Assembly (NCBI GenBank): GCA_009704555.1
Contig: WLDY01000006.1
Location: 1-12,943, forward strand
Source: Actinomycetota bacterium
Lineage (GTDB): Bacteria > Actinomycetota > Actinomycetes > Nanopelagicales > Nanopelagicaceae
DNA: 12,943 nt
Direction: 5' to 3'
The translations under genes and the position numbers were made by a program. The notes under the pieces are model-generated. The model saw only the letters and a program-made list of their open reading frames with translations. It ran no database searches and was not told the DNA's origin. Positions 6,713-12,943 of the stretch are shown piece after piece; position 1 is the first letter of the stretch, and each line of letters begins with the position of its first letter.

Positions 6713-6718
6713 TTGTCC

Positions 6719-6739
6719 ATGAACGGAGTACGCCTATGA
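6719..6739 (+). CDS. Six-codon mini-ORF (MNGVRL) overlapping the SIMPL start
   Basis: An ATG sits exactly where the leaderless start would be, and the frame reads M-N-G-V-R-L before a TGA. That stop overlaps the SIMPL ATG as ATGA. The first nine bases (ATGAACGGA) are repeated at 6736-6744 as the start of the SIMPL gene. GGAG at 6725-6728, inside the mini-ORF, is a good Shine-Dalgarno for the SIMPL ATG with a 7-nt spacer. It may be a coupling leader peptide or simply the 5' leader of the mRNA; translation is not proven. Confidence 0.3.
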   Translation: MNGVRL

Positions 6740-7494
6740 ACGGAAATGAAGGCTCCAACGGGGTCGCAGGGTTGAGGTCTTCGCTGGCGTTATCGATCCC
6801 CGCCGCGATCTTGGCCGTCGCCCTCGCGCTTGGACTCAATCAGGTGGGGAATGGTTTCGCGGCCAGGAGTGAGACCGGGATATCGGTCACCGGGTCAGCA
6901 CGAGTCAATGCGACCGCAGATAACGCAGTCTGGTCGCTCAATGTCAATGCGACTTCGCCAACGCTCTCCACTTCGGTCAAGTCGGTCAACGATGACATGG
7001 ATCAATTGGTCGCTTACCTCAAAGAAGGTGGTTTCCCCACCGAGGCGATCCAACTCGGCGCACTTGCGACATACGGCAATGAAGAGTGGGTCAATGGCAA
7101 CTCCACGGGTCGCATCCTGAGTTACCGTGCCGAACGTCCAGTCACCGTACGTTCTACCGATGTCAATCTCGTCGCATCGATGAGCAATGGAATCGGAGCG
7201 CTCCTTGAACGCGGAGTGCAGATCAATAACTTCGGTCCTAACTACTACATCTCCTCCCTCAAAGACCTTCGTCCGGAACTTCTCAAGGAGGCGATGATCG
7301 ATGCACAGTCGCGCGCCAAGGCGATCGTCGAGTCGACGGGTGGCAAGGTAGGAGTCGCTATCGCAGTGCGAAGCGGGCCGTTCCAAGTCACCTCACCTGA
7401 TTCAGTGGATACCGCTGCGGGGGGCTATTACGACACTTCGACGATTGAGAAGACGGTGACGGCGACCGTCACTGCAACCTTCAAGACGGAGTAG
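6736..7494 (+). CDS. SIMPL (DUF541) domain envelope protein
   Basis: A 252-residue exported or membrane-anchored protein. Residues 16-37 form a hydrophobic signal or anchor helix, followed by the SIMPL domain (about 46-252). Typical features are ISVTGSARVNATADNAVWSL (49-68), the segment on pairs of residues and a hidden offset (DDMDQLVAYLKEGGF), the central PVTVRSTDVN (135-144) and the ending VTATVTATF. SIMPL proteins form ring-like oligomers in some bacteria and are linked to oxidative stress or envelope integrity, but the actual job is poorly known. The ATG at 6736 has GGAG 7 nt upstream; the open frame reaching back to 6637 has no signal-like sequence and was rejected. It converges on glgX with a 6-nt gap. 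Confidence 0.87.
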   Translation: MNGNEGSNGVAGLRSSLALSIPAAILAVALALGLNQVGNGFAARSETGISVTGSARVNATADNAVWSLNVNATSPTLSTSVKSVNDDMDQLVAYLKEGGFPTEAIQLGALATYGNEEWVNGNSTGRILSYRAERPVTVRSTDVNLVASMSNGIGALLERGVQINNFGPNYYISSLKDLRPELLKEAMIDAQSRAKAIVESTGGKVGVAIAVRSGPFQVTSPDSVDTAAGGYYDTSTIEKTVTATVTATFKTE

Positions 7495-7500
7495 ATCTCT

Positions 7501-9627
7501 TCAGGTCTTATGGACCAACCAGATCTGTGCGCCGTGGGCAAGGACGATCGATCTCTCACCGGGACGCTTGATCAGCGGCGTGAAGTGTTCATCTGCGACC
7601 GATGAATCGAAGAGTGAGCGGTAGGAATCTCCCCAGCGATCATCCGGCAATGTGAATTCATGATCAGCGAGATCTCCGTTGAGGAAGAGTAGAAGCCCTT
7701 GCTCTGTGCTCGCTTCTATGAAGACAGCGAGATACCGGCGATCTCCTTGGTGCCAGTTCTCCTCATCCATCTCCATTCCGTTCCGTCGAAACCAGGCGAC
7801 GTCCTTTCGCCTTGTTGCGAGGTCTAGGTTTCCGGTGAAGAAGTCCGAGATTCGCTCCACCATGAAGGTCTTTCGAATCTTGATGAGAGAGCGCAGCGAG
7901 TCCAAAAGGTCGCGCTCTAGTTCCGTCGGTTCCCAAGTAAGGAACTGACCACCGTTGAAGTTCTCGCTACTCCTGACTTCGAGTTTCGGATCAAATGAGT
8001 AGGCGTTATTCGACCCTGCCTGACTCCGCGAGAGTTCATCTCCCATCGTGAGCATCGGTACTCCAGATGAGAGGACGAGCGTCGCAAGGAGTGATTTCTT
8101 CAAGCGATGGCGCACTTCGTTGACCTTTTCGTCCTTACTCTCACCTTCCACGCCGAGATTCCACGACCGGTTGTGATCCGAACCGTCACGGTTTCCCTCG
8201 CCATTGGCTTGGTTGGCCTTCTCTTGAAAGGTGACGAGATCGTGAAGGGTGAAACCATCGTGTGCCGTGATGAAGTTGATCGAAGAGGTCGGACCGCGGA
8301 AGTAGAAGATGTCGTGAGAGCCAGAGAGGCGTTTGGCGATATCGGCAACCCCTTCGCTAAATTCTCGAGCCGGATTGCCTAGCCAGAATTGGCGCACCGA
8401 GTCGCGGTAGTGGTCATTCCACTCGCGCCACGGATGTGGGAACTCGCCTAATGCATAACCGGCCATGTCCCACGGTTCAGCGATCAACTTCCGCTCCCGA
8501 AGGATCGGGTCAGCGGTGATCGCTGAGATCAACGGGCCATGGGTATCGATCTCGTGGCGACCTCGCGCAAGCGCCGTGGTGAGATCGAACCGAAACCCAT
8601 CGACTCCAATCACCTCGCTCCACCAATGGAGTGAATCGATGATCATTCGGGTGACGAAGGGGCGACGCGTATCGACGGTGTTTCCACACCCAGTGAAGTC
8701 CTCATAATTCTCAGCGCCACCATCGTGAGAGATGCTGCGATAGAAGCTCTTGTTATCGATGCCACGAAAAGAAAGGGTCGGTCCAGCCATTCCGCCTTCA
8801 GCAGTGTGGTTGTAGACGAGATCGAGGATGACCTCGATCCCACTCTCATGGAGGGCATCGACGGCATCCTGCAACTCTTTGATCGGATCATCGGTGGCCG
8901 CAAATGCTCGATGCGGCGCCGAGAGTGCGATGGGGTTGTAGCCCCAGAAGTTCTCTCGCCCACGAGCTATCAAGGAGGGCTCCGAGAGGAAGTGTTGGAT
9001 CGGCAGCAATTCCAGTGCAGTGACTCCAAGGCCCTGCAAGTGTTCGATCGTCGATCGATCGCCGAGCGCTTTGTAGGTACCTCGCTCCGCGGCAGGGATC
9101 TTTGGATTGAGCGCGGTCAAGGCCCTGACGTGGGCTTCATAGATGACAGTCTCACTCCACGGATGTGTGGGGCGATGGATCGCTCGGGGATGAGTGTTAG
9201 TTACGACCGATAGCGGCACGAACCCAAGCGAATTGCGATCGTCCTGGATGGAGAGATCTCCGCCGCCGAGCAGATCAATTGCCCGATGGCCGTAGATCTC
9301 AGGTGCGAGATGAAGTTGCCCATCGAGGAGGTGCGCATAGGGATCGATCAGGATCTTCTTCGGATTGAAGCGCCAACCTTCTTCCGGTCGCCACGGTCCG
9401 TGGACTCGATAGCCGTAGCGCTGGCCGACTTTGACCCCTGCGAGGTGGCCGTGCCAGATCGGTCCCTCACGATAGGCGAGCGAAAAACTGACCTCTTGCC
9501 CTTGCGCATCCACCAAGACCACATCGACGGCATCGGCTGCAGGTGCCCAGAGAGCAAAGTCGACACCACCTGAGACCGGATGTGATCCGAGTCTGATACC
9601 TGCACCCGAACTGCTCGCCGGCCTCAT
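7501..9627 (-). CDS. glgX: Glycogen debranching enzyme GlgX (GH13 isoamylase type)
   Basis: Cytoplasmic enzyme that hydrolyses alpha-1,6 branches of phosphorylase-limited glycogen. The 708-residue protein has an N-terminal CBM48-like domain (about 10-100: FALWAPAADAVDVVLVD, YGYRVHGPW), then a GH13 barrel. Conserved regions are intact: DLVYNH (269-274), GFRFD with nucleophile D348, IAEPWD with acid/base E384, and TAHD with H456/D457. A C-terminal beta domain follows to 708. After SGVPMLTMGDE the segment reads NNAYSFDPKLEV, where GlgX/TreX enzymes usually have NAY-QDNE, so the substrate cleft may differ. The frame is open upstream to 10092, but that part is antisense to etfB; the ATG at 9627 starts the natural N-terminus. 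No strong Shine-Dalgarno is seen. It diverges from etfB. Confidence 0.93.
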   Translation of the reverse strand: MRPASSSGAGIRLGSHPVSGGVDFALWAPAADAVDVVLVDAQGQEVSFSLAYREGPIWHGHLAGVKVGQRYGYRVHGPWRPEEGWRFNPKKILIDPYAHLLDGQLHLAPEIYGHRAIDLLGGGDLSIQDDRNSLGFVPLSVVTNTHPRAIHRPTHPWSETVIYEAHVRALTALNPKIPAAERGTYKALGDRSTIEHLQGLGVTALELLPIQHFLSEPSLIARGRENFWGYNPIALSAPHRAFAATDDPIKELQDAVDALHESGIEVILDLVYNHTAEGGMAGPTLSFRGIDNKSFYRSISHDGGAENYEDFTGCGNTVDTRRPFVTRMIIDSLHWWSEVIGVDGFRFDLTTALARGRHEIDTHGPLISAITADPILRERKLIAEPWDMAGYALGEFPHPWREWNDHYRDSVRQFWLGNPAREFSEGVADIAKRLSGSHDIFYFRGPTSSINFITAHDGFTLHDLVTFQEKANQANGEGNRDGSDHNRSWNLGVEGESKDEKVNEVRHRLKKSLLATLVLSSGVPMLTMGDELSRSQAGSNNAYSFDPKLEVRSSENFNGGQFLTWEPTELERDLLDSLRSLIKIRKTFMVERISDFFTGNLDLATRRKDVAWFRRNGMEMDEENWHQGDRRYLAVFIEASTEQGLLLFLNGDLADHEFTLPDDRWGDSYRSLFDSSVADEHFTPLIKRPGERSIVLAHGAQIWLVHKT

Positions 9628-9681
9628 ATCGTCACCACATCTCCACCATATCTTCGAATAGAGCGATAAGTGACTGACGAG

Positions 9682-9687
9682 TAACAT
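9682..9687 (+). promoter_or_regulatory. -10 box of a leaderless etfB promoter
   Basis: TAACAT is followed by 7 nt and the etfB ATG at 9695, with no Shine-Dalgarno. This fits a leaderless transcript driving etfB-etfA. The glgX start lies 67 bp away in the opposite direction. Confidence 0.5.
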
Positions 9688-9694
9688 CCGCGAC

Positions 9695-10489
9695 ATGAAA
9701 ATCGCCGTCTGCGTCAAACAAGTCCCGGATTCTTGGGCTGAGAAGAAGATGGTCGACGGTCGACTCGATCGCGAGAGCGTCGATGCCGTCCTCAATGACC
9801 TTGATGAGTACGCCATCGAGGAAGTCCTACGGATCGTTGAGCCACTCAATGAGGCGGCGGGAAGCGAACTCCACACCGTCACCTTGATCTCGATGGGTCC
9901 CGATCGCGCAAGTGAAGCGCTTCGTAAGGGTCTATCGATGGGTGCACATGATGCGATCTTGGTTTCAGATCCACTCCTTGCCGGAAGTGATGCGCTGGCA
10001 ACTTCGCGCGTTCTGGCCAAGGTAATCGCCGATGGTGGTTTTGATCTGGTCTTCTGTGGAACCGAATCGACCGATGCGCGGATGAGTGTCATTCCTGCGA
10101 TGTTGGCTGAAAGACTCGGCTGGGCTCACTTGACCTTTGCTGGCGCCGTTCGCGCCGGTGATGGATCGGTTGAGATCGACCGCATGACAGAGTTTGGTAT
10201 CGAGACGATGGCGGCATCGTTTCCTGCGGTGGTGAGCGTGATCGAAAAGATCAATGAGCCACGTTATCCATCCTTCAAGGGAATCATGGCGGCGAAGAAG
10301 AAGACGATCGAGACTAAGTCTCTCGCGGATATCGGTATCGAGACTTCACTCGTCGGTGCAAGCGCCTCATGGTCGAAGGTGGAGAACTCTTCGCCGCGTC
10401 CGCCGCGCGATAAGGGAGTGAAGATCGAGGATTCAGGCGATGGTGGCAACAAGTTGGTCGAATTCCTACTGGAGAAGAGAGTCGTATGA
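9695..10489 (+). CDS. etfB: Electron transfer flavoprotein beta subunit
   Basis: Cytoplasmic subunit (264 residues) that, with EtfA, carries electrons from acyl-CoA and other dehydrogenases to the membrane quinone pool. It begins MKIAVCVKQVPD, the usual EtfB start, and has NDLDEYAIEE (34-43), SMGPDRASEALRKGLSMGAHDAILVSD (66-92), FCGTESTDA (120-128, the nucleotide-binding loop) and the subunit-beta signature EPRYPSFKGIMAAKKK (188-203). The C-terminal tail is the region that contacts EtfA. The gene probably starts without a leader (TAACAT 7 nt upstream) and overlaps etfA by ATGA, so the subunits are likely made in equal amounts. Confidence 0.95.
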   Translation: MKIAVCVKQVPDSWAEKKMVDGRLDRESVDAVLNDLDEYAIEEVLRIVEPLNEAAGSELHTVTLISMGPDRASEALRKGLSMGAHDAILVSDPLLAGSDALATSRVLAKVIADGGFDLVFCGTESTDARMSVIPAMLAERLGWAHLTFAGAVRAGDGSVEIDRMTEFGIETMAASFPAVVSVIEKINEPRYPSFKGIMAAKKKTIETKSLADIGIETSLVGASASWSKVENSSPRPPRDKGVKIEDSGDGGNKLVEFLLEKRVV

Positions 10490-11436
10490 GCGTGTTGATC
10501 CTGATCGACCATAGCGATGGTCAGATAGCCAAGAGTGCGGCCGAGTTAGCCGTCTTCGGCAAGAGATTGGGTGAGGTCACCGGACTTCTCTTGGTATCTC
10601 CTGGTCAAGCATCCTCTCTGACGCCATCGTTGAGTGGGATCGATCTTGCCAAGGTGATCGTCATCGAATCAGATGATTTCGCGAAGGTCGGCATCCCAGC
10701 TCTCGCGGGTGCGATTGCAGAGCAGGTACGTGCGCTTTCACCTAAGGCCCTCTTGATCGCCTCCACTTCTCGCGGCAAAGAGATCGCAGCACGAGTGGCC
10801 GTTGCGACTGAGAGCGGGATCATCACAGATGCAGTCGATCTTGATGCCAGCCGGAAGAGTTCGCAATCCATCTTCGGTGGTTCTTTCTCTGTGACGTCAG
10901 CAGTGACCACTCCGACAGCGGTAGTGACCATTCGTCCAAGTTCAATCGATGCACCCGTTGTCACATCACAACCTGTGATCGAGCAGGCGCAATACTCAGC
11001 ACCAGATGCGCTTCGGAAGCAATCAATCAGCAAGGTCCAGCCACCGGTAAAAGGTGGACGACCAGAGTTGACGGAAGCGAAGATCGTCGTTTCTGGCGGT
11101 CGTGGCACCAATGGTGACTTCGCTCCGGTAGAGGCTTTCGCTGATCTTCTCGGCGCTGCGGTTGGTGCATCACGCGCTGCCACCGATGCTGGCTGGTATC
11201 CGCACACCCATCAAGTAGGACAGACTGGAAAGACTGTGAGCCCGAATCTCTACGTCGCGTGTGGCATCTCAGGTGCGATCCAACATCGCGCTGGGATGCA
11301 GACGAGTAAGACCATCGTCGCGATCAATAAGGATCCCGAGGCTCCCATCTTCGAAGTCGCTGATTTCGGTGTAGTCGGAGATCTCTTCGCTGTCCTTCCG
11401 CAGGCGACGAAGGAGCTTTCGAGCAAGAAGGGCTAA
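10486..11436 (+). CDS. etfA: Electron transfer flavoprotein alpha subunit
   Basis: FAD-binding subunit of ETF, 316 residues. The N-terminal half (1-190) is the variable domain. The C-terminal half carries the full FAD site: SGGRG (203-207), GASRAATDAGW (227-237), QVGQTGK (243-249), YVACGISGAIQH (256-267) and NKDPEAPIF (281-289), then ADFGVVGD. All are intact, so an active flavoprotein is expected. The ATG overlaps the etfB TGA (ATGA). The cysteine desulfurase gene follows after 24 bp and appears to have its own promoter. Confidence 0.96.
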   Translation: MSVLILIDHSDGQIAKSAAELAVFGKRLGEVTGLLLVSPGQASSLTPSLSGIDLAKVIVIESDDFAKVGIPALAGAIAEQVRALSPKALLIASTSRGKEIAARVAVATESGIITDAVDLDASRKSSQSIFGGSFSVTSAVTTPTAVVTIRPSSIDAPVVTSQPVIEQAQYSAPDALRKQSISKVQPPVKGGRPELTEAKIVVSGGRGTNGDFAPVEAFADLLGAAVGASRAATDAGWYPHTHQVGQTGKTVSPNLYVACGISGAIQHRAGMQTSKTIVAINKDPEAPIFEVADFGVVGDLFAVLPQATKELSSKKG

Positions 11437-11448
11437 TCGCTGGGCGCC

Positions 11449-11454
11449 TAGACT
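11449..11454 (+). promoter_or_regulatory. -10 box of a leaderless promoter for the cysteine desulfurase gene
   Basis: TAGACT is followed by 6 nt and the ATG at 11461; no Shine-Dalgarno is present in the 24-bp gap after etfA. This fits independent leaderless transcription of the desulfurase and mnmA. Confidence 0.5.
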
Positions 11455-11460
11455 TCGCTC

Positions 11461-12657
11461 ATGTCTGGGGCTTCAACTGGGCGTATCTACTTCGATCACG
11501 CCGCCACCACTGCGATTTCGCCGCGTGCGCTCGCGGTCGTTGCAGCGGAGATGGCAGTCCTTGGCAATCCTTCGAGCCTGCATCATGAGGGTCGAAAGGT
11601 CCGAGATCTCGTTGAGGGCGCACGTGAACGGATCGCTCTCCGCATCGGAGCAAGTCCAAGTGAGGTGATCTTCACTGGATCGGGTACGGAGGCTAACAAC
11701 AGCGCGATTAAGGGTCTCTTCTGGTTTCGAAACCCTCGCAAGGTGATCGTCACTACCGCGATCGAACATCACGCTGTTTCAGATCCGATCCATTGGCTCG
11801 TCGAACACGAGGGAGCGATCCTTCGCGAAGTTAGGGTTTTAGATGATGGCTCCATCGATATAGAGCACCTCGCAGAGATCATCCGCTCGGAAGGCGATGA
11901 GATCGCTCTCATTTCGCTCATCCATACCAACAACGAACTGGGCACTTCGATCACAGCTGAAGAGATGGGTCGTATCAAGGTGGTGATCGGAGACCTTCCA
12001 CTCCACCTCGATGCGGTGCAATCCATCGGCAAGGTTGACTTCGACTTCGCGGCGAGCGGGGCGACGAGTGCCGCCATCTCGGCGCACAAAGTCGGTGGAC
12101 CCCTCGGTGTGGCTGCTCTGATCCTTCGCCGTGGCGTCGAGATCACTCCCTTGCTTCACGGCGGCGGACAGGAGCGTGACATCCGTTCCGGCACTCTCAA
12201 CGCTCCTGGTATCGCGGGGTTTGCAACCTCTATCGACGAATCATTCGATGAGTTGCAGGTGCGTCGGGTCAAGGTAGGCCGATTGCGTCAACGTCTGATC
12301 GATGGCGTAAAGCAAGCCGTCCCCGAGATGCACGTGAACGGGCGAGGTGACGCACCTGGGATCATCAACATCACCTTTCCTGAGACCGAGAACGAAGCCT
12401 CACTTCTCCTTCTCGATGCGCGCGGGATCTCTTGCTCTACTGGTTCTGCCTGCAGTCAAGGATTGGCTCAACCGAGCCATGTACTCCTTGGGATCGGATT
12501 GAGTGAGAGCGATGTCAATGCATCGCTTCGATTCTCACTCTCACACCTCAATAGTGAAGAGGAAGTCGATGCCTTCATCTCTCAGATCGGAGAGGTCGTT
12601 GCGGGCGCGAAGGCGGCGCATCAAGCGAAGTTACCTAGCGTGAGAGCACACTCATGA
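11461..12657 (+). CDS. iscS: Cysteine desulfurase (IscS/NifS family)
   Basis: PLP enzyme (398 residues) that removes sulfur from cysteine and passes it on as a persulfide, here probably to MnmA for tRNA thiolation and possibly to Fe-S assembly. Visible landmarks: YFDHAATT (10-17), GTEANN (75-80), IEHHAV with the ring-stacking histidine (101-106), HTNNELGT (155-162), HLDAVQS (182-188, the PLP-contact Asp and Gln), SAHKVGGP with K210 as the PLP lysine, and catalytic C331 in STGSACSQG (327-334). All key residues are present. It is followed by mnmA with an ATGA overlap, as in other actinobacteria, which supports a joint role. No iscU or Fe-S genes are near. Confidence 0.94.
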   Translation: MSGASTGRIYFDHAATTAISPRALAVVAAEMAVLGNPSSLHHEGRKVRDLVEGARERIALRIGASPSEVIFTGSGTEANNSAIKGLFWFRNPRKVIVTTAIEHHAVSDPIHWLVEHEGAILREVRVLDDGSIDIEHLAEIIRSEGDEIALISLIHTNNELGTSITAEEMGRIKVVIGDLPLHLDAVQSIGKVDFDFAASGATSAAISAHKVGGPLGVAALILRRGVEITPLLHGGGQERDIRSGTLNAPGIAGFATSIDESFDELQVRRVKVGRLRQRLIDGVKQAVPEMHVNGRGDAPGIINITFPETENEASLLLLDARGISCSTGSACSQGLAQPSHVLLGIGLSESDVNASLRFSLSHLNSEEEVDAFISQIGEVVAGAKAAHQAKLPSVRAHS

Positions 12658-12943
12658 GCGCTCTCAGAGTGATCGCTGCCATGAGTGGTGGCGTCGACTC
12701 AGCCGTCGCTGCAGCACGTGCCAAAGAGGCCGGCTATGAAGTCATAGGCGTTCATCTCGCGCTTTCGAAGAATCCCCAGAAGTATCGATCCGGCGCAAAG
12801 GGTTGTTGCACGATCGAGGACTCGCACGATGCACGTCGAGCCGCAGATCGCATCGGTATCCCGTTCTACATCTGGGATATGTCCGATGAATTCCATAAGG
12901 AAGTGGTGGAGAACTTCCTCGATGAGTACAAGTCTGGTCGCAC
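12654..12943 (+). CDS. mnmA: tRNA 2-thiouridylase MnmA, 5' part
   Basis: Partial gene running off the window end (96 codons seen). MnmA activates U34 of tRNA-Lys, -Glu and -Gln with ATP and inserts sulfur to make 2-thiouridine. The start, MSALRVIAAMSGGVDS, contains the PP-loop SGGVDS (11-16). GCCTIEDSHDARRAAD (50-65) and YIWD (72-75) are typical of actinobacterial MnmA. The ATG overlaps the desulfurase TGA (ATGA), so sulfur donor and acceptor are made together. The catalytic cysteine pair and the tRNA-binding domain lie beyond the window. Confidence 0.95.
   Translation, partial: MSALRVIAAMSGGVDSAVAAARAKEAGYEVIGVHLALSKNPQKYRSGAKGCCTIEDSHDARRAADRIGIPFYIWDMSDEFHKEVVENFLDEYKSGR

Noticed and set aside
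6637..6735. TTG start for the SIMPL gene 33 codons upstream
   Set aside because: The extension has no domain or signal features; ATG 6736 has GGAG at good spacing and is followed by the signal helix.
7456..7472. GTGACGG-CGA-CCGTCAC inverted repeat as a terminator of the SIMPL gene
   Set aside because: It lies inside the coding end (repeated Val-Thr-Ala codons), has only a 3-base loop and no T run; probably a product of the repeated residues.
9628..10092. N-terminal extension of glgX to 863 residues
   Set aside because: It is antisense to etfB and rich in Ser/Arg like a shadow frame; the CBM48-like domain starts just after the ATG at 9627.
1..12943. CRISPR array, insertion sequence, toxin-antitoxin or phage-defence genes
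   Set aside because: No regular short repeats, terminal inverted repeats with transposase, or defence-type domains were seen on either strand.

Overview
This window looks like chromosome from an actinobacterium, most plausibly a freshwater planktonic lineage (Nanopelagicales/acI-like or a relative). Three things suggest this: the order etfB-etfA-cysteine desulfurase-mnmA is typical of Actinomycetota; the lycopene cyclase is the heterodimeric CrtYc/CrtYd type used by actinobacteria; and several genes start with ATG placed 6-7 nt after a TANNNT box with no leader, as in leaderless actinobacterial transcripts. The assignment is inferred from content, with no database comparison. No insertion sequence, CRISPR array or phage gene is visible, and no gap without a gene exceeds about 200 bp.

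Layout. (1) 1-1582, + strand: an exported modular protein with a C-type-lectin domain and a DUF1566-like C-terminus, in noticeably AT-richer DNA than the rest. (2) 1653-1726, - strand: tRNA with anticodon CAT, its 3' end facing the AT-rich gene. (3) 1753-4584, - strand: a compact cluster crtYc > crtYd > small membrane-anchored NTF2-like protein > large polytopic DUF5671-like protein. (4) 4676-6246, + strand: brp/blh (beta-carotene 15,15'-dioxygenase) overlapping a secreted M23 peptidase. It diverges from crtYc across about 90 bp. (5) A 16-bp hairpin shared with the convergent cold-shock gene (6320-6523, -). (6) 6524-6735: a divergent promoter region containing a six-codon mini-ORF whose stop overlaps the start of a SIMPL-domain gene (6736-7494, +). 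(7) 7501-9627, - strand: glgX-type glycogen debranching enzyme. (8) 9695-12943, + strand: etfB, etfA, cysteine desulfurase and the 5' part of mnmA.

How the genes work together. The divergent crtYcYd/brp block would cyclise lycopene to beta-carotene and cleave it to retinal, the chromophore of a microbial rhodopsin; no opsin is in the window. The membrane proteins downstream of crtYd and the M23 peptidase downstream of brp are uncharacterised passengers of this module. On the right, ETF carries electrons from acyl-CoA dehydrogenases, and the desulfurase supplies sulfur to MnmA for tRNA 2-thiouridine. GlgX trims glycogen. The least explained parts are the six-fold-repeat membrane protein tied to the carotenoid genes and the leaderless mini-ORF before the SIMPL gene.
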